Part shown: one piece after another, positions 16,358 to 25,129 of the stretch
How positions within the stretch are numbered: the first letter of the stretch is position 1
Layout: each line of letters starts with the position of its first letter
Source: an uncultured Campylobacter sp.
GTDB lineage: Bacteria > Campylobacterota > Campylobacteria > Campylobacterales > Campylobacteraceae
Assembly: GCF_937921625.1 (NCBI RefSeq)
Contig: NZ_CAKZTI010000005.1
Span: 27,982 to 91,981 of the forward strand
Direction: 5' to 3'
DNA: 64,000 nucleotides
The notes under the pieces: model-generated
Told to the model about the DNA's origin: nothing
Databases searched by the model: none
What the model saw: the letters and a program-made list of their open reading frames with translations, nothing else
Made by a program: the position numbers and the translations under genes

Positions 16358-18520
16358 TCACAGTATCCTGAGGGTGTCTGAGATGAAATACATAAAAACT
16401 CCGAGCCCGAACATCACGAAAAGCCCCGCAAATTCTATGTAAAGCTTCAAGCTTACGAGCCGCTTCGAGCTTAGCTCGTTTGCCTTCGCGCCGAAAAGCG
16501 CGGCTAGAAATATCACGACACTCATTCCAAAACCGATGAAAAGCGCACTTGCGACGCTAAGCGCGAAGCTTCCGAGGCTGAAGGCAAGTACAAAAATCAG
16601 GATCGTGCCGGGGCAGGGCACAAGCGCCGCTGCAAGCGCGATAAGCCACTCGCGACCTTTCTCGCCGCCGCCAGTCGCGCCATTTTGCAGCGAGCGAGAC
16701 GAGGTTTGGTTTTTTAAATTTGCAGAATTTAAAGCCTGTTTTTGCTTGTTTTGGCTAGACGAGTTTTCTTCTAGGCTTGCGGTTAAATTTGAATCCGAAT
16801 TTGGTTCTGCCGCTGCGGCGCCTAAATTTTTAGTATCTAAATACTGCGCGGATTCGCCGCTAGGGGTTTTAAATTTAGAAAATTTATAGCTCTTTGACGC
16901 TGCGCCAGCGGAATTCTCGGCGTTTGCAAATGCCGTATTTTTTAAGCGGGAGTCCGTATCTGCGGTCTTTGCGGCGGAAGCGCAAGCAGCGCAGGAGCAG
17001 CCCGCATCGTGGCTGGCGCCCGATCTTACGCGGCGAGCTTTGTCGTAGATGATGAGCGCCGTTATGACGATGATCAGAAGTGCCGAAATTTTCGTTGTGA
17101 TCGAGGCGGAGTTTGCAGAGACGAGCCCTGCAACGTTTTGCAGCACGAACATGCTCGCGCTTACTAAAACGAGCGCTCCTAGTACGTGTAGAAGCCCGAT
17201 TTTAAGGGCAAATCCGAAGGCTTTGACGTAGCTGCCGCCATGGGCTAGGAAATAGCTCGCCGTTAGCAGCTTCGCGTGCCCAGGGCCTGCCGCGTGGAAA
17301 AAGCCGTATATGAAAGAAAGCGCTAGGACCCACAGGATCGTGCTTGCGCTTGCATGCTCGCTGCTTGCGCGAAATGCCGTTTTGAGGCTTTTCATAAAAT
17401 CCATCGTCTTTTGCGCGACAAATCCCAGCGAGACCTCTTTGTGCTGCTCGCTTGAAATCTCGTCGCTGTCGGATGTGGCGCCGTTTTTGTCTGCGTTATT
17501 TTGCGCTAAATTTAAGGAGCTCTCCTCGGGCGGCGTCGCTAGATTTTGCGTAGAATGCGCGGAATTTAAAGAATTATCTCGTCTCGCCGACAAATTTTGC
17601 CCCGCGCCTTTATCTACAGACGGCGCAGAATTTGCGGAACCACCTTTTGCTTGCGCGTCTTTTTTTGCGGCTTTATTAATCTGCGCGATAGTATCCGAAG
17701 CGGCTATATTTTTTTGCGCCTCTGCTGCAGCCTCCGAAACGATATCGCCGACGGATCTTTGGTTTGATCTGCGCGCCGAGCTGGCATTAGGTTTTGTTTG
17801 CTCGCCTTGCGCAAGTTTGCTCTCTGAGCCCGCAAGGCTCTGCTGGCTAGATGCAAGGCTATCCTGCGCTAAATCGGAGTTCGGCGCACTTGAAATTGGC
17901 GGTTTTTTATCTGCGATCTTTGGTTTTTCGCCGCTAAATTCTATAAAAGTGGTGGCTAAATTTGAATTAGGCTTCGCTACAAAGCCCTCGCCCAGATTAA
18001 TGGGCTTGTCGTCAAGCATTTTGAAATTGAAAAATCCCTGATCGTCGTTAATGGAAATTTTAAGAACGCGGTTATTGCGCAGCTCAAAGCCGACCTTTTG
18101 ATCAAACTCAAACATGAGTCTGCCCTTTTTGACGAGGCTTATTGCGTTTTTAAAATTTCCCTTGATCTGCGTGCCTACGAGGTTGCTAAGCGCGGGCTTT
18201 GCGTTTTTTGGCGCTTGATCGTAGAATTCCGCCTCGCAAAGATAGTTTTTGGGGGTTAGGTAATCGGTCATCGCCTTAGTTATCTCGGCAAGCTCGCTAT
18301 TTTCAAGCTTGCCGTTGGAATTTATATCGTAGGTCTGCATTATGACATCGGTAAAATTTTGAGAGAAAAGCCACGAAAAATGCAGGCTCACGATCTTGCC
18401 GTCTTGTGCGACGGGGGTAATGCTAACGTGCGCAGTGGGCGTGTATAGGGCGCACAGAGCGCACGCAAATATCCGCGAGCTAAAGATCGCGGATAAAAGT
18501 AAAATTTTAATAAATTTCAT
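16358..18520 (-). CDS. DUF1007 domain fused to NicO-family metal permease
   Basis: The product of about 720 residues begins with a signal peptide, followed by a DUF1007 domain (about 20-190, including an EF-hand-like DINSNGKLENSEL), a Ser/Ala/Asn-rich linker (about 190-370), then six predicted membrane helices of the NicO/RcnA nickel-cobalt transporter family. Family motifs FHAAGPGHAKL and LVPCPGT are present. A second low-complexity cytoplasmic or periplasmic loop (about 495-625) begins with a Cys-rich GCSCAAC, a possible metal site. It starts right after znuA (the TTG at 18521-18523 abuts the znuA stop; the ATG at 18520 is preferred), so it is likely co-transcribed with znuA. Substrate could be Zn, Ni or Co; the context favours zinc. 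Both linkers are far longer than in typical family members. Confidence 0.8.
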   Translation of the reverse strand: MKFIKILLLSAIFSSRIFACALCALYTPTAHVSITPVAQDGKIVSLHFSWLFSQNFTDVIMQTYDINSNGKLENSELAEITKAMTDYLTPKNYLCEAEFYDQAPKNAKPALSNLVGTQIKGNFKNAISLVKKGRLMFEFDQKVGFELRNNRVLKISINDDQGFFNFKMLDDKPINLGEGFVAKPNSNLATTFIEFSGEKPKIADKKPPISSAPNSDLAQDSLASSQQSLAGSESKLAQGEQTKPNASSARRSNQRSVGDIVSEAAAEAQKNIAASDTIAQINKAAKKDAQAKGGSANSAPSVDKGAGQNLSARRDNSLNSAHSTQNLATPPEESSLNLAQNNADKNGATSDSDEISSEQHKEVSLGFVAQKTMDFMKSLKTAFRASSEHASASTILWVLALSFIYGFFHAAGPGHAKLLTASYFLAHGGSYVKAFGFALKIGLLHVLGALVLVSASMFVLQNVAGLVSANSASITTKISALLIIVITALIIYDKARRVRSGASHDAGCSCAACASAAKTADTDSRLKNTAFANAENSAGAASKSYKFSKFKTPSGESAQYLDTKNLGAAAAEPNSDSNLTASLEENSSSQNKQKQALNSANLKNQTSSRSLQNGATGGGEKGREWLIALAAALVPCPGTILIFVLAFSLGSFALSVASALFIGFGMSVVIFLAALFGAKANELSSKRLVSLKLYIEFAGLFVMFGLGVFMYFISDTLRIL

Positions 18521-18523
18521 CAA

Positions 18524-19423
18524 CTACAAATTTTCTCCGAAAACGTCGATCGTCTTTTTCATCGTCTCGTACCAATCTAGCGGCAGCTGATCGATCTCCA
18601 TCACCTTTGCGCCTGTTTGTGCGGCGATGGTTTGCGCTGCCTTTTTGGAAAACTGCGGTGCGACGAAAATCACCTTGATCTTTTCCTCTTTGGCTTCCTC
18701 GATTAGCTCGGCTAAATCCGCAGGCTTAGGCTCTTTGCCCTCTACTTCGACTGCGATCTGCTCTAAATCGTATCGATGCGCGAAATAGCCCCAAGACGGA
18801 TGATAAACCATAAATTTCTTTCCCTTGACGCCCGCTAATTTTTGCTTTGCGTAAGCGTCCAGCTCGTCAAGCTTTTTGGCAAATTTATCGAAATTTGCTT
18901 CATAAATTTTAGCATCCTTAGGATACTGTTTGGTTAACGCGTCTTTAATATTTTTAGCTTGAATTTTTACAAGCTGCGGATCGAGCCAGATATGTGGGTC
19001 TAAACCGCCGTGACGATGATGGTGCTCGTGCGCCTCGTGATCTTTGTCACCATGCTCATGATGTGCGTCATGATCGTGTTCGTCGTGATGGTGATGCTCT
19101 GCCATAGCCATTTTGGTAATGCCATCTTCGGTGCGGATTATCTTCATCTTCGGATACGATGCGGCAAGCTTTGGTAGCCAGACTTCATCAAATTCTATAC
19201 CGACTGAAAAATACAGATCGCTATTTTCTAGCATTTTCATCTCCGAAGGCTTAGGCTCGTATGTGTGCGGATCGGCGCCTTTGCCGACCATCGTATTTAC
19301 CTGCAGAGTATCGCCTGCGATCTGTTCAACAAAATACTTCGTAGGAAGTATGGTCGTGGTGACCGTAGGTTTGGCGAATGCTACGCAACTAGCTGCTAAA
19401 AGCGTGAAAACAAGCTTTTTCAT
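18524..19423 (-). CDS. znuA: Zinc ABC transporter substrate-binding protein
   Basis: The 299-residue product is a cluster A-I periplasmic binding protein: signal peptide (1-17), zinc ligands His53, His144 and His208, and a His/Asp-rich loop at 110-138 typical of ZnuA, thought to capture Zn. The start is the ATG at 19423; an upstream in-frame TTG at 19438 lies within the Shine-Dalgarno GGAAAGGA and is rejected. It is divergent from a Fur-family regulator across a short region with a palindromic site and is followed directly by the DUF1007-NicO gene. The usual partners znuB (permease) and znuC (ATPase) are not in this window. Confidence 0.93.
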   Translation of the reverse strand: MKKLVFTLLAASCVAFAKPTVTTTILPTKYFVEQIAGDTLQVNTMVGKGADPHTYEPKPSEMKMLENSDLYFSVGIEFDEVWLPKLAASYPKMKIIRTEDGITKMAMAEHHHHDEHDHDAHHEHGDKDHEAHEHHHRHGGLDPHIWLDPQLVKIQAKNIKDALTKQYPKDAKIYEANFDKFAKKLDELDAYAKQKLAGVKGKKFMVYHPSWGYFAHRYDLEQIAVEVEGKEPKPADLAELIEEAKEEKIKVIFVAPQFSKKAAQTIAAQTGAKVMEIDQLPLDWYETMKKTIDVFGENL

Positions 19424-19463
19424 AAAATTCCTTTCCAAAAAAAATTGCGGAAGTATATCAAAA

Positions 19464-19482
19464 GCAACTTAGTTGCAACTTA
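19464..19482. promoter_or_regulatory. Candidate Fur/Zur-type operator between znuA and the fur-like gene
   Basis: The site reads GCAACTTAGTTGCAACTTA. It contains the inverted repeat GCAAC-TTA-GTTGC (19464-19476), a perfect palindrome AGTTGCAACT (19471-19480) and a direct repeat of GCAACTTA (19464-19471 and 19475-19482). It lies 41 bases upstream of znuA and 55 bases upstream of the regulator gene, where it could control both. Confidence 0.6.
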
Positions 19483-19537
19483 ATATAAATTTATCTAAAT
19501 TTCGCTATCATCGCTTAAATTTTAAAAAAGGCGTAAA

Positions 19538-19891
19538 ATGGATCCCAAAGATTTTTTAGCGAGTCACGATATCGCTCCTACAGCGCTTAGAGTGCATATC
19601 GTGCAGATCCTAAGCGAGAAAAAATGCCCGGTAAGCTATGATGAACTAGTAGAACAAACGGGTGCGAATAAAACCACGATATATCGCAATATAGCGCTTT
19701 TGGAAGAGAAAAATTTGATAATTACCAGCGAAAATAATCATAAAAGCTTTTATGAGCTCACCGACGGCGCAAAAGCGTATTTTGTCTGCGAAAACTGCCA
19801 TAAAATGGAGGAGATTTCGATGCCAGCTTTGCCACAAAAAAATGTCAAAAGTGTGCTCGTGCGAGGATTGTGCGAGAAGTGCGGCGGCTGA
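19538..19891 (+). CDS. Short Fur-family regulator (probable Zur-like)
   Basis: The 117-residue product has a winged helix (about 5-65, VSYDELVEQTGANKTTIYRN) and two structural-zinc pairs, Cys84-Cys87 (CENC) and Cys112-Cys115 (CEKC). Fur-family proteins are usually 135-160 residues and carry a His-rich sensing segment just before the first CxxC; here that segment reads DGAKAYFVCENC and lacks it, and the dimerisation domain is shortened. It is divergent from znuA across a candidate operator, so a zinc-responsive repressor (Zur) is the best guess, but how it senses metal is not clear from the sequence. Confidence 0.82.
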   Translation: MDPKDFLASHDIAPTALRVHIVQILSEKKCPVSYDELVEQTGANKTTIYRNIALLEEKNLIITSENNHKSFYELTDGAKAYFVCENCHKMEEISMPALPQKNVKSVLVRGLCEKCGG

Positions 19892-20025
19892 GGCGAGAAA
19901 TTTAATCAAAAGCGCCAAAGAAATTTGGCTAAAACGCTAGGGCAAAATTTAACCGATTTTTAACGGATTTTTATAAAACAAACGATATAATCCGAGCGTT
20001 TCATATTTTAAAAGGGAAAAATTCA

Positions 20026-20466
20026 GTGAATAAAAACGATACGATAAAAGCAATAGAGAAGTTTGTAAGTTCTCAAGAAATGACGATGTTTCGCCTGAAA
20101 AAGGGTATCTACGGCGATGCGATGAAAAATCTTGATCAGGTTTTTACGCCGTATAAGGAGTTCGCCGAGTTTTTCAAAAATCCCGCAAATAGACTGCAAG
20201 AGTTGTTAGGCAATATCGCGTACGAATCGATTTTAAACTACACTGAAGCAGGGCTATCGCACTGCGAGAAGATCCACTCGATCTATTTTGTGGAATCCAA
20301 AGGACTTTTCAAAAGTGGGCTAAAGTATATCGAGCCTGATGCGACCGCGAGAGAAAGAGCCAAGAGTTATTACGACAAATTGCTGGAAAATAATGAGAAG
20401 CTTAACGAATATATCGATATCGGCTTGCAAAGGCTACATGGCTTAGAAGCGAAGGTTTTCGAGTAG
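20026..20466 (+). CDS. Hypothetical helical cytoplasmic protein
   Basis: The 146-residue product starts at GTG (AAAAGGGAAA upstream; TATAAT at 19986-19991). It appears wholly alpha-helical, charged, with no signal peptide or membrane segment, and one Cys. I recognise no family. It stands alone downstream of the Fur-like gene (134 bases) and before a gap of about 850 bases. The TATAAT and Shine-Dalgarno make it a credible gene. Confidence 0.65.
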   Translation: MNKNDTIKAIEKFVSSQEMTMFRLKKGIYGDAMKNLDQVFTPYKEFAEFFKNPANRLQELLGNIAYESILNYTEAGLSHCEKIHSIYFVESKGLFKSGLKYIEPDATARERAKSYYDKLLENNEKLNEYIDIGLQRLHGLEAKVFE

Positions 20467-21319
20467 GCCAGGTTAGTTTTGGGATTTGATTTGCGTGGCG
20501 AAATTCTATCGCAAATTCTTGGCGCTTAAAATTCTATGATTAAATTTCACACCTTTTACAGATCCACTTATACTATTTAATTCCGCGTTAGCGCCGCTTT
20601 TAATTGCACATATAACAAATAGGTTAGCTTTAGGAATTCCGTGCCGGCAGGCATTATCCGATACGATCAAAGAAATAATCTAAATTTTTAAAGCTCAACG
20701 AAGCGGGTTAAAATAAGCAAGCTTGGCTAAATTCCGTGGAGCGACTAAAGCAGGCTCTAACATAAACTAGTGCTTAGTTGGAGGCTGCGAATTTGAAATT
20801 TCGCGGCTAGCGCGAACGGGAATTTAAAATTTTAGCGCTTTTAAATTCCTTCGAAATGCGGAATTTTAAAGTAGGTATTGCGCCCGCAATAAGCAAAACG
20901 CAGGATTTGAAATTTTCTAAAAATGCTCGCTGCAAAGTAAAAATTTAAGAGCCAGGCTGCAGGGCGACGCAGCGTAAATTTTAATTTACTCTGTAGCGCA
21001 AAACGCATTCAGCAAGAGATATTTTCGGAAACAGAAGGGGCGGTAACGAGCCGAGATGAGTTATATTTATCGTGCTAATTGCATTTAGATATCTACAGTT
21101 ATGTAGCCGATACGTAAAAATTATTTAGTGGTGTCAATATGGTAAAGCGTGCGGTATAAATTTTAACTCGTTTTGGCGCGCTGTTTTTATTTATCGTGCG
21201 AGGCAAATTTAAGCGGCTAAACTTATTGCGATTAGAAAATTCTAAACACGGATTAAAGCTTAGCGGCGAAATTAGCCTTGCTAGCATTCTGCTGCATCTT
21301 AATTTCGCCGCAAGCAACT
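20467..21319. other. 850-base gap without a recognisable gene
   Basis: The stretch is rich in AAATTT/TTTAAA words with GC-rich islands between them (for example GCGCTTTTAAATTCC). I see no tRNA and no coding frame on either strand that I can support. Confidence 0.4.
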
Positions 21320-21550
21320 TTATTTATCTGCCTTTTCGGCTTTATATTGCGCTAACAGGGTGCCTAGCTCATCTTTTATGCGAAGCTTTTCTTTCTTCAT
21401 CGCATCGATCTCCAGATCGCTCATATGCACTCTGCCGGCTTGTGCGTCGGCGATCTTGTGATCCAGCTCGTCGTGCTTCTCAAAAAGCGAATCAAATCGC
21501 GCGTTTTTGCCTTTTAACTCAGTGATTAAATCTCTGTATTCATGAAACAT
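21320..21550 (-). CDS. YdcH/DUF465 family small protein
   Basis: The 76-residue product begins at ATG 21550 (MFHEYRDLI), preceded by GGAGTAGAC; a longer frame exists upstream but lacks a Shine-Dalgarno. It is a single charged coiled coil with FDSLFEKHDELDHKI and KKEKLRIKDEL, the pattern of DUF465/YdcH proteins. Function is unknown. In C. jejuni a DUF465 gene lies next to rpmB (from memory); here argJ and a K+ channel gene lie between. Confidence 0.8.
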   Translation of the reverse strand: MFHEYRDLITELKGKNARFDSLFEKHDELDHKIADAQAGRVHMSDLEIDAMKKEKLRIKDELGTLLAQYKAEKADK

Positions 21551-21796
21551 GTCTACTCCTTTAAAAAATTTATTCAAGTATATCAATAAAGCGCTTAAAA
21601 CCTAATTTCAGCTATCAAATTTAGACTGAATTTCACGCATGAAATTCCAAATTTTAAGAGATGAAATTTTAGTTTTTAAAAATTTAAAACAGGCAAATTT
21701 AAATGATAAAATTTTAAGAGCAGAGCTCTAAAACCCTGCCGCTATTCGCTATTTTCGAGACGAGATTTTTATTATGAAAGAGTAAGCTGTGAATCT

Positions 21797-22990
21797 TTAT
21801 GATCTATAATCGGCGTTGATTTTTACGTAGTCGTAGCTAAGATCGCAGCCGTACGCGCTAAACTCGCCCTCCCCGAGCCCTAAATCGCACCAGATCGTAA
21901 AGCTTTTTCGTTGCATCACGGCGTGAGCTGCAGCTTCGCGCGCGGCGTCCAGCTCGCGATTTTGCGCGTCATAAAGCAGCACATCGTCGTATTTAATACG
22001 CAGCTTTTCTTCGTCGCATTCGATACCGCAGGCGCCTATGGTCGAGGCTATGCGACCCCAATTCGGGTCTTCGCCAAAGATCGCCGTTTTAACAAGCGGC
22101 GAATTGCTTAGCGCCTTTGCCGCCCTGCGGGCATCCCCAGCATTTGCGGCGCCGCTTACTTTAAATCGCACCAGCTTGGTTGCGCCCTCGCCGTCTTTTA
22201 CCAGCATTAGCGCAAGCTCATGCGTAAGGGCGTTTAGCGCGGACGCGAAGGCATCCTTTTCATAGGCGCATTTAGTGCTGCTGCAGAGCATAATCGTATC
22301 GTTGGTGGAGGTGTCGCCGTCGACGCTTACGGTGTTGAAACTCTGCTCAGCCGCCTTTTGTAGCAGCTCGTCCATATCCGCGCGTGGGATTTTTGCGTCG
22401 GTTAGGATGAAGCAGAGCATGGTCGCAAGCGCAGGATTGATCATACCCGCGCCCTTGCAAACGGCTGCGATATGAAATTTCTCGCCGTTTTCTAAAGAAA
22501 TTTCATACGCAAGCTCTTTTTTTATCGTATCTGTCGTCATAATGGCGGTGGCTAGGGCGTCCGAGTTTCGTGCCGAGAGATTAAAATTTTGCGCGGCGGC
22601 GATAATTTTTTCCTTTTTGAGGCGGTATCCGATGACGCCGGTGGAGCTCATAACGGGGTTTATCAGAGCGGTCTTTTTGCCAAGCTCGCTAAAAATTTCA
22701 TCGATGTCCGCGACGCCTTGCTCCCCGGTCATCGAGTTTGCATTTTTAGAATTTACGAGGATAAAATTTGTTTTAAGCTCCCCGCCCGCGCGCTCTTGCG
22801 CTCTTTTGAAATGCCTAATCGGCGCGGCTTGAAATTTATTGCTCGTAAAGATCGCGCTTACGGCAAAGGGCTCGTCCGCGCGGATAAATCCTAGATCGTT
22901 GCCCTGTTTTTTAAAACCCGAATTTACGCCGTCAAAATAAAAGCCCTCGACATTTTGCAAACCGCCCTCAAGCTTAGTTATTTTAAACAT
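21797..22990 (-). CDS. argJ: Bifunctional glutamate N-acetyltransferase / amino-acid N-acetyltransferase
   Basis: The 397-residue product is ArgJ (ornithine acetyltransferase), which recycles the acetyl group from N-acetylornithine to glutamate in the cyclic arginine pathway. The autocleavage region is visible (KGAGMINPALATMLCF), where Thr becomes the N-terminus of the beta chain, together with SVDGDTSTND and GEDPNWGRI. Length is standard. AGGAGATGAG precedes the ATG, which overlaps the end of the K+ channel gene by 8 bases, suggesting coupled expression despite unrelated functions. Confidence 0.95.
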   Translation of the reverse strand: MFKITKLEGGLQNVEGFYFDGVNSGFKKQGNDLGFIRADEPFAVSAIFTSNKFQAAPIRHFKRAQERAGGELKTNFILVNSKNANSMTGEQGVADIDEIFSELGKKTALINPVMSSTGVIGYRLKKEKIIAAAQNFNLSARNSDALATAIMTTDTIKKELAYEISLENGEKFHIAAVCKGAGMINPALATMLCFILTDAKIPRADMDELLQKAAEQSFNTVSVDGDTSTNDTIMLCSSTKCAYEKDAFASALNALTHELALMLVKDGEGATKLVRFKVSGAANAGDARRAAKALSNSPLVKTAIFGEDPNWGRIASTIGACGIECDEEKLRIKYDDVLLYDAQNRELDAAREAAAHAVMQRKSFTIWCDLGLGEGEFSAYGCDLSYDYVKINADYRS

Positions 22991-24113
22991 ATCTCATCTC
23001 CTGTGGCTTGTATTTGCTGCGGATGAGTTTTTTAGTGTTGCGGATGCCCTCTGCCGTGCCGATGACTAAAAATTTCACCCCAGTACCGATGAGGTAGTCG
23101 CCATCCGGCATCGGAATGAAGCGGCTGTTGGGCTCTTTGATTCCCACGACGTCGGCGTTTGTAAAATCGCGCAAGCGAGTTTCTTTTAGACGCTTAAAGC
23201 GGATCCACGAAAAATCGGGCACCGTAATCTCCTCGATATCGATAAGCGAGTCTTTTTTATACAAAAACCGCTCCAAAATGTTTTCCATATCGGGGCGCAC
23301 GCTGATTGCAGAGAGCCTTTGCGCGGCGAGCTTAGAGGGTGAGACGATAGAATTTGCGCCGAGTTTTTTTAGCCTCTCGGTGTCGCTGTCATCATCGCTA
23401 TTTGCCATGATGAAGTAGGGGGTGATGCGACCAAGCTCCTTTTCGTATAGGCGCACTAGCGAGATTATTGCGATATTATCGGCTAAATTTGGACTTAGTG
23501 TGATGACGGATTTTGCAGATGACAGATGCGCTTTTAGCATTGTAGTTTCTACATGCGGCTCGCCTACGATGAAATATGGATAGCGGTTTTCTTCAGCGAT
23601 TTTGGCTAGAGCGGGATCAGGGTCGATCACGACAAAAGGCAGATGATTTTCGCGAAACTGCTTGGCAAGCTCGGCGCAGTAGATGTTGTTGTAACAGATA
23701 ATGTAGTGGTTTTTGAGCCTTGCGATGTTATTGATCATTCGTTGCTCCCTAAGTAAATTTTGAAGTTTGCCGTTTTTTATGACCTCGACGACGACGCCCA
23801 GGCAAAACGAAAAGGTTCCAAAGCCCATGAGGATGAATAAGACGGTAAAAATTCTACCCGCGGGCGATATCGGCGCTACTTCGGTAAAGCCTACCGTCGT
23901 AAAGGTCATACCCGCCTGATAAAAGGCATCCACGAGCGAAAAGCCCGCTATAAAGACATAGCCTAATGTGCCGATTAGCATCATCAGCACGATGGTTATA
24001 AGTGGTAAGCGAAAAGGGCGTAGCTGGTCGTAAATTTCCGTGTAGAGGTTGATGTCCGGCTTAGTCGAGCCGGACCAGTCGAGGAATCGCTTGATCTTGT
24101 CCAAAACAGACAT
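22983..24113 (-). CDS. Potassium channel with RCK (TrkA-N) regulatory domain
   Basis: The 376-residue product has two membrane helices (about 36-57 and 85-108) flanking a pore loop with selectivity filter TTVGFTE (Thr72-Val74-Gly75-Phe76), then a cytoplasmic RCK/TrkA-N Rossmann domain (about 125-240, HYIICYNNIYCAELAKQF) and a TrkA-C-like tail. The filter has Phe in place of the more common Tyr (TVGYG), with Thr in place of the second Gly. It is a Kch/MthK-type K+ channel in the inner membrane. It lies between rpmB and argJ with short spacings, all read on the minus strand. Confidence 0.9.
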   Translation of the reverse strand: MSVLDKIKRFLDWSGSTKPDINLYTEIYDQLRPFRLPLITIVLMMLIGTLGYVFIAGFSLVDAFYQAGMTFTTVGFTEVAPISPAGRIFTVLFILMGFGTFSFCLGVVVEVIKNGKLQNLLREQRMINNIARLKNHYIICYNNIYCAELAKQFRENHLPFVVIDPDPALAKIAEENRYPYFIVGEPHVETTMLKAHLSSAKSVITLSPNLADNIAIISLVRLYEKELGRITPYFIMANSDDDSDTERLKKLGANSIVSPSKLAAQRLSAISVRPDMENILERFLYKKDSLIDIEEITVPDFSWIRFKRLKETRLRDFTNADVVGIKEPNSRFIPMPDGDYLIGTGVKFLVIGTAEGIRNTKKLIRSKYKPQEMRYV

Positions 24114-24131
24114 AAATTCCTCTTTAAGAGG

Positions 24132-24323
24132 TTATTTTGATTGCTTTTTCATAGTTCGTAGAGTTGAGGCGGCGACTTTGATTCGTCTGGTTGAGCCGTC
24201 TTGTAGCTGAACGCGGATGGTGCGTAGATTGACCTGGAATTTCTTTTTGGTCCTGTTATTTGCGTGGCTGACGTTGTTTCCTACCATCGCACCTTTGCCG
24301 GTGATTGCGCATCTTCTTGCCAT
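24132..24323 (-). CDS. rpmB: 50S ribosomal protein L28
   Basis: The 63-residue basic product has MARRCAITGKGAMVGNNVSH and the TLRTMKK tail of L28. Length is standard for epsilonproteobacteria. It heads the minus-strand group rpmB, K+ channel, argJ and is divergent from rpe, as remembered for C. jejuni. Confidence 0.97.
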   Translation of the reverse strand: MARRCAITGKGAMVGNNVSHANNRTKKKFQVNLRTIRVQLQDGSTRRIKVAASTLRTMKKQSK

Positions 24324-24466
24324 AATAAATCCTTGATGATTAAAATAAATGGCGATTATAGCGAAAAAATTTCAAATTATGCTTAAAATTCGCCGCGGTT
24401 TAAATTTAGCGAAATTTATGACAAAACTAAGTAAAATTTCGCATCTTAAAATTTTAAAGGAATTTT

Positions 24467-25108
24467 ATGTATGTAGCACCCAGCATCTTATCGGCGGATT
24501 TCGGAAGGCTTGCGGAGGAAATCCGCGCAGTCTGCGAAGCGGGCGCCGATCTCATTCACGTAGACGTGATGGACGGACATTTCGTACCCAATCTTACGAT
24601 CGGACCGCTCGTAGTAAACGCCGCGGCAAAGGCGAGCAGCAAGCCTTTAGATATCCATCTGATGGTTAAAAACGTGCCGTTTTTCGTCGATCTTTTTTTA
24701 CCGCTAAAGCCGAAATTTCTTAGCTTCCACATCGAGGAGGAGACCCATCCGCTGCGCCTCATAGATCATATCCGCCGCAGCGGCATCTCGCCCGCGGTCG
24801 TGCTGAATCCGCACACTCCGCTTAGCGCGCTGGAGTTTATCTTGGGCGAAGTGGATATGGTGCTTTTAATGAGCGTCAATCCGGGCTTTGGCGGGCAGAA
24901 ATTTATCCCCTCGGCGCTTGAGAAAATTAAGCAGCTGCGCGAGCTGATCGATCGCAAAGGCGCAAAATGCCTCATCGAGGTCGATGGCGGCGTAAACGGG
25001 CTGAATATCGCAGGTATCGACGAAGCGGGCGCCGACGTCGTGGTAGCGGGCAATTACATATTTTCTTCAAACGACTACGCGGAGGCGATCCGTGCGCTTA
25101 AAATTTAG
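24467..25108 (+). CDS. rpe: Ribulose-phosphate 3-epimerase
   Basis: The 213-residue TIM-barrel enzyme interconverts ribulose-5-phosphate and xylulose-5-phosphate in the non-oxidative pentose phosphate pathway. Motifs are PSILSADFGRL, IHVDVMDGHFVPN, MSVNPGFGGQ and EVDGGVN, giving the metal-binding His and Asp residues and the phosphate site. AAAGGAA precedes the ATG. It is followed 21 bases later by the dnaQ-type gene, likely an operon. Confidence 0.97.
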   Translation: MYVAPSILSADFGRLAEEIRAVCEAGADLIHVDVMDGHFVPNLTIGPLVVNAAAKASSKPLDIHLMVKNVPFFVDLFLPLKPKFLSFHIEEETHPLRLIDHIRRSGISPAVVLNPHTPLSALEFILGEVDMVLLMSVNPGFGGQKFIPSALEKIKQLRELIDRKGAKCLIEVDGGVNGLNIAGIDEAGADVVVAGNYIFSSNDYAEAIRALKI

Positions 25109-25129
25109 GCGCAGCACAGGGGTAAAATT

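Noticed and set aside
17310..18041. 243-codon plus-strand frame
   Set aside because: It is antisense to the low-complexity linker of the DUF1007-NicO gene; long open frames opposite Ala/Ser-rich codons are expected by chance.
19424..19438. TTG at 19438 as the znuA start
   Set aside because: It lies within the Shine-Dalgarno GGAAAGGA of the ATG at 19423 and would spoil the signal peptide.
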